From Firmicutes bacterium HGW-Firmicutes-7 (GTDB lineage: Bacteria; Bacillota; Clostridia; Lachnospirales; Vallitaleaceae), in NCBI GenBank assembly GCA_002841375.1, contig PGZO01000006.1, forward strand, positions 148,063 through 212,062: a stretch of 64,000 nucleotides of DNA, in the 5' to 3' direction. Below are positions 34,658 through 43,576 of this stretch, piece after piece (position 1 is the stretch's first letter; every line of letters starts with the position of its first letter). Both the position numbers and the translations under genes were made by a program. Under the pieces are notes generated by a model. It did no database searches. It was not told the DNA's origin and saw only the letters and a list, made by a program, of their open reading frames with translations.

Positions 34658-36331
34658 TTATTTAACTACTGCACCCGTAAAATAATACTCTAGAATTTGC
34701 TTATATGTAAAACCTGCTTGTGCCATGCCCTTTGCTCCTGATTGACTCAGACCAACACCATGACCATTGCCTTGCCCCACAAAAATAAATGTATCACTTT
34801 GCCCTGAAATAGTTGGTACGCTATGAAGGTTAGTTTCAGAAACAATAATCATTTGATTGTTACTCATTTTTAATGGACTTGTCTGCATATCCCCATTAAT
34901 CGTATAGGCGTTGGCTTTGTTGCTCTCCTTCGTACCACCTAAGCCAATGGCACTAAATGCTTGAGGGGGTGTATCTGTACTTTTTACTAACGTAAATTTT
35001 CTACTTTTCAGTCCTAGCCAACTGCGCATCGTTTCTTTAGATAATTGATGACTACCCGCTGTACCAATAACATTCAAGCTCATTGCCCTTCCCGCATCTG
35101 AATAAGCAGTCACTTGAACATCTACAATCCTACCAATATTAATATTATACTTCGATAAACTAGTTTCAATTTCATTTGCACTCATAGCCTGTATCCAAGG
35201 TTGACTTGCTGGCTGGGTTTCATATAGGTCAGGAACACCTTTTAGATACGCTACTGTGCCACTCCAAACATTTTGGCTATCCTCTGTGTGACCTCCACTT
35301 GCTGAAAAGTAATATGCTGGAATGACTTTATTATCGTAATATAAAACCTGATTAAAAGTCTCATCTATAGCTGCATTGCAAGTAGCCGTTTCACCTGTAA
35401 ACCCTTTATATACCTGAGAAATAGATGTGTCACAAAGCATATATGCTTCGTTTGGATATTTGTTACTAGTAGTTGTAGTATAGACAGTAAAGCTTCTTGC
35501 AGCGACTGCTTGTGCCTTAAGTGATTCCTTTGGCCATGAACTTACAATTTCTGATGGTACAACGCCATATAAATATTCTTCTAGTCCAATAACATTTATT
35601 GCTGTAACACCCTTTTTATTATAACGACCAACTTCCATAGACCCTCTGTAGGCTCTATTACCTAAATTGATTACCGCTATTCCCTTCGTTAATTCATTTG
35701 TAGAAAAAGAAGAATGAATATTAGAATTTTCAATTACAATTTCTTTTTCTTTGCCTACCTTTAACAAGGTTCTTAGACCATTATCTCCAACGACTTCATA
35801 GGTACCCCCTATGTTTGACTGCAAAGTATCTTTCAAGGATATTGCTTCAGCTTCTGAAGTAGCATCTCCTATGTAAACCTTCCAAATCCCCTGCGTGGCA
35901 CTTCCAACATAAGCTTTATTCCCTTGCTCGCTTAACATCTTAACTTTAGCTTCACATTCATCATAGGATTCATAATGCTCTTTAGATATTAAGAAATATT
36001 GGGTAGCAGGTACAATACTAAAACCTGTCGAAGAATTGAATACATGTTCTACTTGTGGGTTTCCATCTATTGGATATCCTAGTACAAGAGAAGAATTTGT
36101 TATCTGAATGCTATCAACTGTTTCATACATTTGTTTTAATCCAACTCTTATTTTTTTATCAAAGTTTACTGTCGAAGTAGATCCATTTGAAGCACCACTT
36201 ATAAGGCTAAAACACAATACAATTGCCAAAACGATAAAAGGATAGTTCCGAAAAACCGACGGCTTATTGGGTAAATCCTCGTTATTTATCTTTCTATTTT
36301 TCAATAGCTGACTAATAGCTTTTATAATCAT
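34658..36331 (-). CDS. SpoIID/LytB-domain protein with SPOR-like region
   Basis: This 557-residue protein has one N-terminal membrane segment (about residues 28-48) and is otherwise predicted to be outside the cell. A SPOR-like region, about residues 110-185, contains two copies of a Y..Y/Y..S..QGIWKVYIGDA type pattern. The SpoIID/LytB core follows, with INVIGLEEYLYGVVPSE, LKAQAVAARSF and YYFSASGGHTE. Near the C-terminus it has FVGQGNGHGVGLSQSG and KQILEYYF. SpoIID is a lytic transglycosylase acting on peptidoglycan during engulfment; this longer SPOR-containing form belongs to the wider family of cell-wall remodelling proteins. Its ribosome site AAGGGGG sits inside the downstream arm of the pheST terminator, so translation may depend on the state of that hairpin. 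Confidence 0.9.
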   Translation of the reverse strand: MIIKAISQLLKNRKINNEDLPNKPSVFRNYPFIVLAIVLCFSLISGASNGSTSTVNFDKKIRVGLKQMYETVDSIQITNSSLVLGYPIDGNPQVEHVFNSSTGFSIVPATQYFLISKEHYESYDECEAKVKMLSEQGNKAYVGSATQGIWKVYIGDATSEAEAISLKDTLQSNIGGTYEVVGDNGLRTLLKVGKEKEIVIENSNIHSSFSTNELTKGIAVINLGNRAYRGSMEVGRYNKKGVTAINVIGLEEYLYGVVPSEIVSSWPKESLKAQAVAARSFTVYTTTTSNKYPNEAYMLCDTSISQVYKGFTGETATCNAAIDETFNQVLYYDNKVIPAYYFSASGGHTEDSQNVWSGTVAYLKGVPDLYETQPASQPWIQAMSANEIETSLSKYNINIGRIVDVQVTAYSDAGRAMSLNVIGTAGSHQLSKETMRSWLGLKSRKFTLVKSTDTPPQAFSAIGLGGTKESNKANAYTINGDMQTSPLKMSNNQMIIVSETNLHSVPTISGQSDTFIFVGQGNGHGVGLSQSGAKGMAQAGFTYKQILEYYFTGAVVK

Positions 36332-36374
36332 AAAAAAACCCCCTTCATGTACTATTTACATTATAAGGGGGTTT
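36332..36374 (-). terminator. pheST terminator overlapping the next ribosome site
   Basis: On the minus strand AAACCCCCTT and AAGGGGG pair across a loop of about 20 bases and are followed by seven T's that touch the next ATG. It lies about 30 bases after the pheT stop. The AAGGGGG arm is also the only Shine-Dalgarno-like sequence for the SpoIID-like gene. Confidence 0.8.
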
Positions 36375-36404
36375 GTGTCAAAAATCCAGTAAAATCAGAA
36401 GAAT

Positions 36405-38798
36405 TTATTGCCTTAACTTAGCACCTAAGTCAAACTCTAGTCCATTCACAACCTTACTCATTACTTTGTTTATTTCTTTTTCACTTAAAGTATGATCATT
36501 TGACCTAAAAACCAAGGAATATGCAATGGATTTATAGCCTTCTTCTATTTGGGCACCTTTATAGACATCAAATAGTTTAAACCCTTCAAGTATTTTTCCA
36601 CAACGCTGTTTAAGAATATTTTCAATATCTTGAACAATGACTTCATCCTTGACTAAAAATGCAATATCTCTATTTACTGCAGGATATCTAGCAATTTGTT
36701 GATAGGAATGATCTAGATTTGCATATTTTATAAGTAATGACATATCTACTACTGCGATATATGCTCTTTCTCCAATTTCATATTGATCTGAAACTGTGGG
36801 GTGAACTTCTCCAATATACCCTAACTCTTTGTTACCATTTACTAAAATACCTGCCCTACGACCAGGATGTAAAAATGGAACTTCTATTTTAGGATCATAT
36901 GAAATTTTATCAATAAACCCAAATTTTTCAATTAGTGTTTCAATAACACCCTTTGCATCATAAAAGTCACAGCTACCATACAACCCAATTGTAAGTTTTA
37001 AAAGCTCGTTAGGTAATTCTGTAAGAGGTAAGCTTTTAGGTACATAAATTGTACCGAGTTCATATAACTTTACCGCTTCATTTCTTCTATTGTAATTCGT
37101 TGAAAGTGCATTTAACATACCATTTACAGTGGTAGTTCTCATATTACTAAAATCTTCACCAAGTGGATTTGAAATTGCAACCGTATTCCGTAGCTCGTGC
37201 CCTTCTGGAACATTTAATTTATTAAAAACCTTTGGACTTTCAAAGGAATAAGTCATTGCTTCACTTAGTCCACAATCCTCCATAACAATATGGGTTATAT
37301 CTTCAATTTTTTGCTTAAAACTTTTCTTTCCAACGGTTGGCGTACCTGTAGCTAATGTAACAGGTATTTTATCATAACCATATATCCTTGCCACTTCCTC
37401 AGCCAAATCAGCTTCGCAGCTTAGATCAGGTCTAAACGTAGGTACGATAACGTTTCTAGCTTCTTGATTTACACTAAACTCAAGTCTCTTGAAAATATTA
37501 ACCATCTCAACTTCAGAAATATTCGTTCCTAGTAGACGATTAATCTTATCCGCGTTATAGGCAATTGTTACAGGTAGTCTTTTTAATGGATAAACATCAA
37601 TTACACCCTCAACAACCTTACCAGCCCCTAGCATAACGACCAACTGGCATGCTCTATTCGTAGCTGCCTCCACATTATTTGGATCTAAATATTTTTCATA
37701 CTTCGTTGAAGCATCCGTTCTTACACCTAATTTCTTTGATGTCAATCTTATACTTGTTCCTTCAAAGTTTGCAGCTTCAAACAAGATAGTGGTTGTTTTA
37801 TCTGTTATCTTTGTATTGTTTCCACCGATTACACCAGCTATCGCTATTGGTTTTTTTGCATCAGCAATAACTAGCATGGAAGAATCAAGTGTTCGTTCCT
37901 CATTATCAAGGGTAATAATTTTTTCCCCTTCTTTAGCTTTTCTAACAATGATTTTTTTATCTTCTAAGGTTTCTACGTCAAAAGCATGCATCGGTTGACC
38001 CATTTCGATCATTATGAAGTTCGTAATATCTACGATATTATTTATTGGTCTAACCCCTGCTGCTCTGAGTTTTTGTTGTAACCACTTAGGAGATGGCGCA
38101 ATCTTAACATCTTGAATAATTTTACCAATATATCTTGGACATAGCTTTTCATCTTCAATCGTCACAGAAGCATAATCGCTTGGATTGCCTTTGATTTCTT
38201 CATAGACCATCTCTGGATATTTAAACGCTTTATTAAAGGTAGCTGCTGCTTCTCTAGCAATACCTAAAACACTAAAGCAATCTGGTCTGTTAGAAGTTAC
38301 TTCATATTCCACAATTATGTCGTCTAAACCAAATATTTTTTTTACATCCATACCAAGTTCATAAGGTTGATCTAAGATAAAAATACCATGCGCTGGTGCA
38401 TCTGGGAACTCTTCTGTAGTAAACCCTAGCTCTTCAATTGAACAAAGCATCCCATTAGATTCTATCCCCCTTAACTTTCCGTTTTTAATCTTTAATCCTC
38501 CTGGGAGGGTGGAACCATTAAGTGCAACGGGGATATAATCGTTCACATTAATATTATCTGCACCTGTTACAATTTGAATCACTTCACTACCTACATCTAT
38601 TTGGGTAATCACTAATTTATCTGCATCTGGATGTTGCTTAATTTCTAGTATGACACCAACTACTACTAAGTTAATATCCTCTCCTAATTTTTCATAACCT
38701 TCAACCTTAGAACCTGACATTGTCATGGCATCTGTAAAAGTTACAATATCACTATCTATATCAACATAATCTGTTAACCACTTCATCGGAATGTTCAT
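36405..38798 (-). CDS. pheT: Phenylalanyl-tRNA synthetase beta subunit
   Basis: This 797-residue subunit of the alpha2-beta2 enzyme charges tRNA-Phe. It has the family's usual length and order: an N-terminal tRNA-binding OB domain (about residues 40-155; HPDADKLVITQIDVG), the B3/4 editing region, the B5 domain (about 405-475), the catalytic-like core and the C-terminal ferredoxin-fold anticodon-binding domain (RYPAVNRDIAFLV, GYKSIAYSLVFR). It follows pheS by 12 bases and ends at a strong hairpin. Confidence 0.97.
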   Translation of the reverse strand: MNIPMKWLTDYVDIDSDIVTFTDAMTMSGSKVEGYEKLGEDINLVVVGVILEIKQHPDADKLVITQIDVGSEVIQIVTGADNINVNDYIPVALNGSTLPGGLKIKNGKLRGIESNGMLCSIEELGFTTEEFPDAPAHGIFILDQPYELGMDVKKIFGLDDIIVEYEVTSNRPDCFSVLGIAREAAATFNKAFKYPEMVYEEIKGNPSDYASVTIEDEKLCPRYIGKIIQDVKIAPSPKWLQQKLRAAGVRPINNIVDITNFIMIEMGQPMHAFDVETLEDKKIIVRKAKEGEKIITLDNEERTLDSSMLVIADAKKPIAIAGVIGGNNTKITDKTTTILFEAANFEGTSIRLTSKKLGVRTDASTKYEKYLDPNNVEAATNRACQLVVMLGAGKVVEGVIDVYPLKRLPVTIAYNADKINRLLGTNISEVEMVNIFKRLEFSVNQEARNVIVPTFRPDLSCEADLAEEVARIYGYDKIPVTLATGTPTVGKKSFKQKIEDITHIVMEDCGLSEAMTYSFESPKVFNKLNVPEGHELRNTVAISNPLGEDFSNMRTTTVNGMLNALSTNYNRRNEAVKLYELGTIYVPKSLPLTELPNELLKLTIGLYGSCDFYDAKGVIETLIEKFGFIDKISYDPKIEVPFLHPGRRAGILVNGNKELGYIGEVHPTVSDQYEIGERAYIAVVDMSLLIKYANLDHSYQQIARYPAVNRDIAFLVKDEVIVQDIENILKQRCGKILEGFKLFDVYKGAQIEEGYKSIAYSLVFRSNDHTLSEKEINKVMSKVVNGLEFDLGAKLRQ

Positions 38799-38810
38799 AA
38801 GTTTCCCTCC

Positions 38811-39830
38811 TTAAAATTGTTTTAAAAATCTAATGTCATTCTCATAGAAAAGTCTTAAATCTTCTATTCCATATCTAAGCATGGTAATACGTTCAAGACC
38901 CATACCAAAAGCAAAGCCACTATACTCGTTTGGATCAATGCCTGACATTTCTAATACTTTAGGATGCACCATACCACAACCTAATACTTCAATCCACCCT
39001 GAACCTCTACAAATACGACACCCTTCTCCTCCACACATTACACAGGATACATCCATTTCTGCACTGGGTTCTGTAAAAGGAAAATAATGAGGTCTAAACT
39101 TTACCTTTACCTTTTCACCATAGAGTTCTCTTGCAAATTCAGCTAATGCACCTTTAAGGTCCGCCATTGTTACGCCCTTGTCAATAACAAGTCCTTCAAC
39201 TTGATGAAACACTGGAGAATGGGTTGCATCTACTTCGTCAGAACGATAAACACGTCCAGGTGCAATAATTCTAATAGGAGGCTTATTATTTTCCATAACT
39301 CTTACTTGAACAGGTGAAGTTGCAGTTCGAAGCATTATATCTTTGTTTATATAAAAAGTATCTTGTTCATCTCTCGCCGCATGGTTCTCAGGAATATTAA
39401 GCGCCTCAAAATTATAATAATCGTTTTCGATCTCTGGCCCTTCTGCGATAGAATATCCCATACCTATAAAAATATTTTTCAAGTCATCTAATACAACGTT
39501 CATTGGATGTCTATGTCCAATATTTGCTCTTTTGGCCGGCATAGTGACATCAATAAATTCAGTTTTTAGTTGATGTTCCCTAGCTAAACCACTCAATCCT
39601 TTTTTCGCCTTTTCTAACTCGTCCTCAATTAGCTCTCTAACTTCGTTTGCTAATTTACCGATTAAAGGCCTCTCATCGTTCGTTAAATCCTTCATACCTC
39701 TTAAAACACTTGTAAGCTCACCTTTTTTTCCTAAAAAAGCAACACGAATTTCATCAAGCTTCTTTAGGTCTGATACTTCTGATATTTTTTTTATTGCACC
39801 TTCTTTTATTTCTTGCAATTTTTCTATCAT
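38811..39830 (-). CDS. pheS: Phenylalanyl-tRNA synthetase alpha subunit
   Basis: This 339-residue catalytic subunit shows the class II motifs: GHRHPMNVV, ATSPVQVR, PGRVYRSDEVDATHSPVFHQ and the C-terminal FGMGLERITMLRYGI. An ATG 24 codons further upstream (39902) also opens the frame, but the ATG at 39830 is chosen because AAAGGAG precedes it at good spacing and the product then begins MIEKLQEIKEGA, as in homologues. The upstream extension would run into the T-box leader. The gene is governed by the T-box at about 39.95-40.21 kb and co-transcribed with pheT. Confidence 0.96.
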   Translation of the reverse strand: MIEKLQEIKEGAIKKISEVSDLKKLDEIRVAFLGKKGELTSVLRGMKDLTNDERPLIGKLANEVRELIEDELEKAKKGLSGLAREHQLKTEFIDVTMPAKRANIGHRHPMNVVLDDLKNIFIGMGYSIAEGPEIENDYYNFEALNIPENHAARDEQDTFYINKDIMLRTATSPVQVRVMENNKPPIRIIAPGRVYRSDEVDATHSPVFHQVEGLVIDKGVTMADLKGALAEFARELYGEKVKVKFRPHYFPFTEPSAEMDVSCVMCGGEGCRICRGSGWIEVLGCGMVHPKVLEMSGIDPNEYSGFAFGMGLERITMLRYGIEDLRLFYENDIRFLKQF

Positions 39831-39949
39831 AATTAAACTCCTTTCTTTTTTCAATCTATTTACAAATATGTTCTTGCATTTTGGAAATGTCAGGTATCTC
39901 ATTACCTATCTTTCGTCTTTCTACGCTTCTTATGCATGACTTTCCAAGT

Positions 39950-40211
39950 ACACAAAAAGAGCTCCATCCCACAAAGGGACCGAACTATACGGTGGTACCA
40001 CCCTAATTCCTATGTATGATCATAGGCACTTAGTTTGCTTAACGTGCATCTTCCGTCATAACCTACTGAATTTTCAGTTATGAAGCTCTCGTGGGAAATT
40101 CAATAAACGAATGAACTTAAAAGTGCTTTCAGCCAGTGGCACTTTCTCTCTTAAAGAATACGCATATCTACTATACACGGTCATAGCTTTTATATTATCT
40201 TTTATATTTTA
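39950..40211 (-). promoter_or_regulatory. T-box leader of pheST with its promoter just upstream
   Basis: On the minus strand a leader of about 250 bases precedes pheS. It contains the conserved T-box core AGGGTGGTACCACCG (about 39990-40004), which pairs with the tRNA acceptor end, followed by a CCC/GGG hairpin and a run of five T's (39958-39954) acting as the terminator. Upstream lie several stem-loops, including AGTGCCACTGGCTGAAAGCACT. A promoter TTGACA (40233-40228), 16 bases, TAAAAT (40211-40206) is seen. T-boxes sense uncharged tRNA; with pheST downstream, tRNA-Phe is the expected ligand. I could not place the specifier codon with certainty. Confidence 0.9.
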
Positions 40212-40233
40212 TCATATTATAAGTTGATGTCAA
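40206..40233 (-). promoter_or_regulatory. SigA-type promoter of the pheST T-box transcript
   Basis: TTGACA (40233-40228) and TAAAAT (40211-40206) on the minus strand are separated by 16 bases, with an AT-rich start region just before the T-box stem I. It lies only about 15 bases beyond the stop codon of the response-regulator gene. Confidence 0.7.
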
Positions 40234-40248
40234 GGGTTAATAAGTAAG

Positions 40249-40950
40249 TTATCCTTCTTTGTCAGGATTTTGAAACTTATACCCCATTCCCCTAATTGTT
40301 ATAATATACTTTGGGTTTTTGGGGTCTTTTTCTATCTTGTTCCTTATGTGACTTATATGGACCATAATAGTATTGTCATCAAAGTACACATTTTCTTCCC
40401 ATACTGCAAAATATAACTGCTTCTTAGTAAAAACTCTTGTTGGATTCTCCATCAAGTATCGCAGCAACTTAAATTCCTTAGCATTTAATAATAATTTTTT
40501 CTTTTCTTTATAAACACAGTAGTCGTCTAAATCTAATACAAGTACACCATATGTAATGTGTGTTAGCTCTTTTTGTTGTTGATCAGTGCATTTATCATTT
40601 CTTCTTAATTGTGTACTAATCCGTTCAATTAATTCACTCATGCTAAATGGCTTAATAAGATAGTCGTCTGCACCAATTCCAAGACCTAAAATCTTATATA
40701 TTTCGTCGCATCTAGTCGTTAAAAAGATGACAGAAAGATTGCTAATTTCTCGAATTTTATGTAACAGCTTATAGCTGTCTAATCCAGACATCATTACGTC
40801 TAACACAGCAAGATTGATATCCTCCTTCTTAATAACCTCATACGCCTCCTCCCCATCCTTTACGTCAAAAACCACATATCCTGCTAATGCTAGATTAAGC
40901 TTTATAAGGTTTCTGATATCCTTTTCATCTACTGCAACTAATACATTCAT
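40249..40950 (-). CDS. OmpR-family response regulator (orphan)
   Basis: This 233-residue two-domain regulator has an N-terminal receiver with the acidic pair near residue 8, phospho-acceptor Asp51 in LAVLDVMMSG, Thr in FLTT and Lys in LIKPFSM. It is followed by a winged-helix DNA-binding domain (about 130-230; FKLLRYLMENPTRVFTKKQL, IRGMGYKF). The ATG at 40950 is preferred over the one at 40983 because AGAGGAAG precedes it and receivers start at this point. No histidine kinase gene is adjacent, so its partner must lie elsewhere or it acts alone. The promoter of pheST begins almost at its stop codon. Confidence 0.93.
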   Translation of the reverse strand: MNVLVAVDEKDIRNLIKLNLALAGYVVFDVKDGEEAYEVIKKEDINLAVLDVMMSGLDSYKLLHKIREISNLSVIFLTTRCDEIYKILGLGIGADDYLIKPFSMSELIERISTQLRRNDKCTDQQQKELTHITYGVLVLDLDDYCVYKEKKKLLLNAKEFKLLRYLMENPTRVFTKKQLYFAVWEENVYFDDNTIMVHISHIRNKIEKDPKNPKYIITIRGMGYKFQNPDKEG

Positions 40951-41013
40951 GCATTCACTTCCTCTACTATAGCTATTGGTCATAGGTTGCTCGCCCTATG
41001 TTTATAACTTAAA

Positions 41014-41035
41014 GGCGCAAAATTTTCTTTGCGCC
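41014..41035 (-). terminator. Hairpin after the flavodoxin-fold reductase gene
   Basis: Perfect 8-base arms GGCGCAAA (41014-41021) and TTTGCGCC (41028-41035) enclose a 6-base loop. On the minus strand it lies about 65 bases after the stop of the reductase gene, with only a short T tract, so termination may be weak. Confidence 0.55.
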
Positions 41036-41099
41036 CAGTTTAAAATGATGTTGTTAGCATAGTGAAATACTAAATTCACTAAAATGCGTTTATATTGTA

Positions 41100-41735
41100 T
41101 TATCGAATAAAGTTGGTAAAAGTCTTACCTACTCTCTCTGGCTCTTTTACAGATCCTTTGCCATTTTCAACTAACTTCATAAGCCATGCCATATTCTTAC
41201 CAAGAAGACTCATGATTTGAGTTCCTTCTTCATCCTTCAACGCTTCACCTGGTTTCGCACCATGAATAACATTCCAATAATTTGAAGCAGGCATCAACAT
41301 TTCTGCATAATTAATGTAATTATTTAACTGCTCAAAGGTTGGAACGCCACCTGAACGTCTTACAGCAACAACAGACGCACCCACCTTGTGTCTGAATAAT
41401 CCATTATTAACGCTAGAAACATAAAATGCTCTATCTAAAAATGCTTTTAACGTAGCGCCCATTGATGAAAAATGTACAGGCGATCCAATAATAATTCCTT
41501 CGGCATCTTTCACTTTTTGAATCCATTCATTCACTTCATCTCCTGAAAGAATACATTTTTCGTTTTTATTTTTTGCACATTGGTCACATGCAGTACATCC
41601 TCTAATTAATTTATTTCCAACATGAATAATTTCGACTTCTACACCTTCTTTTTCTAGCTCATCAGCAACCATTTTTATCGCATGATAAGTATTGCCCTCT
41701 TTTTTAGGACTTCCATTTAAAGCTATAACTTTCAT
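41100..41735 (-). CDS. NAD(P)H-dependent FMN reductase / iron-sulfur flavoprotein
   Basis: This 211-residue flavodoxin-fold protein begins MKVIALNGSPKKEGNT, the phosphate-binding loop for FMN, and has the second FMN motif GSPVHFSSMGATLKAFLDR. Cysteines 47, 50, 53 and 61 (CTACDQC plus one more) match the compact cluster of Isf-type iron-sulfur flavoproteins. Such proteins move electrons to ferredoxins, quinones or nitro/azo compounds in anaerobes. It stands alone, with its own upstream region and a hairpin downstream. The substrate is unknown. Confidence 0.9.
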   Translation of the reverse strand: MKVIALNGSPKKEGNTYHAIKMVADELEKEGVEVEIIHVGNKLIRGCTACDQCAKNKNEKCILSGDEVNEWIQKVKDAEGIIIGSPVHFSSMGATLKAFLDRAFYVSSVNNGLFRHKVGASVVAVRRSGGVPTFEQLNNYINYAEMLMPASNYWNVIHGAKPGEALKDEEGTQIMSLLGKNMAWLMKLVENGKGSVKEPERVGKTFTNFIR

Positions 41736-41932
41736 CTCTTATCCTCCTACTATTATTAATTGTATTTAATTTACTTAGAAATATCTATCCTACTGGTTTT
41801 TAAAGTAAGTTACCTTACTTAAAGAAGCAGGGGATTCCCTTCGTTAGGTTAAATATACCACAAGCGTAACCAAAGGTAAAATATTGTTATTTCTTTTATA
41901 TGTCAATGATAGAAAACTCTGCTTTCGATAGG

Positions 41933-43033
41933 TTAAATATTTTGCTCTATTTCCTCAATCTGCTCGTTTAATTCGTTTTGTATTTTTGACATCTTTGCTT
42001 CAAGATTCATTTTTTTCGCTTCAATTTCTGCCATTTGCTTATATATTTCAGATGCCTTAACCAATGATTGTCCAGCTCTTTCAATATTGTGTTGTTTATT
42101 AAACTCGTCTGCGGTATTATTATGTTTTTCATAAATACTTTTTAATTTTCTTAACCGCTCATCTAATCTCTTATATTCCTCCAGAAGATTACCGTACAGT
42201 GCAGCATTTTCAGAAACTTTGTTAATCCTTTTAGACGTGCGTTCATAAGCACTCTTCATAGCTGTTTTTAATTCTTTATGTAACGTACTCTTATCTATTT
42301 TTTCCGAAAGCATTTGCCATGCATTCAAACTATTCGTAACCCGACTGATTTCATTTATTAGTCCATTATACTTAGGTGTATCATGAATAATTTCTTTAGG
42401 ATTTGTACTAAGTATATTTCGACCTGCCTTCACAATATCACTTTGCAATGCATGGGCATAGTTGCCAATCTCGATGGTTAATTTAAAATCACTATAAGTT
42501 TTAAAATTTGGTTGATTCTTAAAATAAGTCTGTATTTCACCTTCAATTTTTTGTTCATTTTCTCCATTTAAGTATAAATCTTTTAAACGATTTGCAAGTC
42601 CTATATACGTTCCTTTAAATTGATTCTCATCTATATTAAACCGCTCTGCATCTTCTGATAAGTATCCATTTAAAAACTTATTAATTTTGTTAACGGATGT
42701 CGTTGCAGCTTCATCAATAACCTTATCAAAAACCTTATCCAACTGTTGTATATAGTATTCTTGGTTGTTATTATTACTTTCAATGTCCTTTCTAATTTCC
42801 ATATACCTTTCTACATATTCTTGAATCTCATTGCCTTCACTACTATTAATAGCTATAAGCCTACTTTCAAAAAGCTTTTCAATCCCTTCTTGCGAAATAT
42901 CCGCTGAATATGCGTCGTCTATTACAGTGAAATTGAGATTATCTTCAACCCTACTATTATAATTGGGTTTTTCGATAATATTGATATTGGCTACATCTTG
43001 CTGAAAATTAAGCAAATTACCATTAATAACCAT
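41933..43033 (-). CDS. Hypothetical coiled-coil protein
   Basis: This 366-residue protein is not recognised. It is hydrophilic and mostly helical, without a signal peptide or membrane segment. The last ~110 residues form a long heptad-like coiled coil (LLEEYKRLDERLRKLKSIY, then AEIEAKKMNLEAKMSKIQNE). An N-terminal stretch DDAYSADISQEGIEKL resembles the short helix seen near the start of some flagellum- or sporulation-linked clostridial proteins, but this is not evidence of function. A good GGGAGGT-type ribosome site lies just upstream of the ATG. The gene stands alone between a promoter gap and the flavoprotein gene. Confidence 0.8.
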   Translation of the reverse strand: MVINGNLLNFQQDVANINIIEKPNYNSRVEDNLNFTVIDDAYSADISQEGIEKLFESRLIAINSSEGNEIQEYVERYMEIRKDIESNNNNQEYYIQQLDKVFDKVIDEAATTSVNKINKFLNGYLSEDAERFNIDENQFKGTYIGLANRLKDLYLNGENEQKIEGEIQTYFKNQPNFKTYSDFKLTIEIGNYAHALQSDIVKAGRNILSTNPKEIIHDTPKYNGLINEISRVTNSLNAWQMLSEKIDKSTLHKELKTAMKSAYERTSKRINKVSENAALYGNLLEEYKRLDERLRKLKSIYEKHNNTADEFNKQHNIERAGQSLVKASEIYKQMAEIEAKKMNLEAKMSKIQNELNEQIEEIEQNI

Positions 43034-43197
43034 AAAAAATACCTCCCTGTTTATTATCTCTTAATGGTATTATCGTCCTAATTTATATAAAACTTAATAA
43101 ATTATACCAATATGTTATTCAATGAGCGGCATTTTATTTTCTAAAAAAGTACCCAAAAAAAGGATTAAATCCGTATTGTATATTAAGAGGTGATTAT

Positions 43198-43431
43198 ATG
43201 AATCATGGTGCATCAAACGAAAATGGCATTCTATTAAAAAATTCTTGCCAAGAAATAGGATATTGTGTATATTGCAATACTACTCCTATGAAAGATTACA
43301 AACAGTTTAGCGAGCATCTTGAAATATATCATAACACTACCATTGCAGAAATAGTAAAAGAAACAAAAAACTCCTTTTCTACAATTAATGATTTTATTAA
43401 AAAAGAAATGATTGAAATAGATTTTAAATAA
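43198..43431 (+). CDS. Small C2H2-type zinc-finger-like protein
   Basis: This 77-residue protein carries CVYC followed by 13 residues and then HLEIYH, a C-x2-C-x13-H-x4-H arrangement like a classical C2H2 zinc finger, at residues 23-45. The remainder is a short helical tail. AGAGGTGAT precedes the ATG. It is the only plus-strand gene among minus-strand neighbours and ends at a symmetric terminator. Small proteins of this type in Clostridia are uncharacterised. DNA, RNA or protein binding are all possible. Confidence 0.75.
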   Translation: MNHGASNENGILLKNSCQEIGYCVYCNTTPMKDYKQFSEHLEIYHNTTIAEIVKETKNSFSTINDFIKKEMIEIDFK

Positions 43432-43493
43432 AGAAAATCTAATGACAGCATAATCTTTAGTACTATATGTTTCTATTTTATTAATATATCATA

Positions 43494-43527
43494 AACAACA
43501 ACCTCATCATGTGATGAGGTTGTTGTT
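43494..43527. terminator. Bidirectional terminator between convergent genes
   Basis: Perfect 16-base arms (43494-43509 and 43512-43527), rich in AAC and GTT, form a long hairpin. It sits between the zinc-finger gene (plus) and the SLH gene (minus), about 50-65 bases from each stop. Confidence 0.85.
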
Positions 43528-43576
43528 ATGTTTTAACCTATGACTTCTCTCTATAATACTTTATGCCAACTATTAA

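Noticed and set aside
36332..36390. A SigA promoter in the pheST terminator loop (TTGACA and TATAAT).
   Set aside because: The boxes are only 10 bases apart, too close for a normal promoter; it is kept as a note in the terminator finding.
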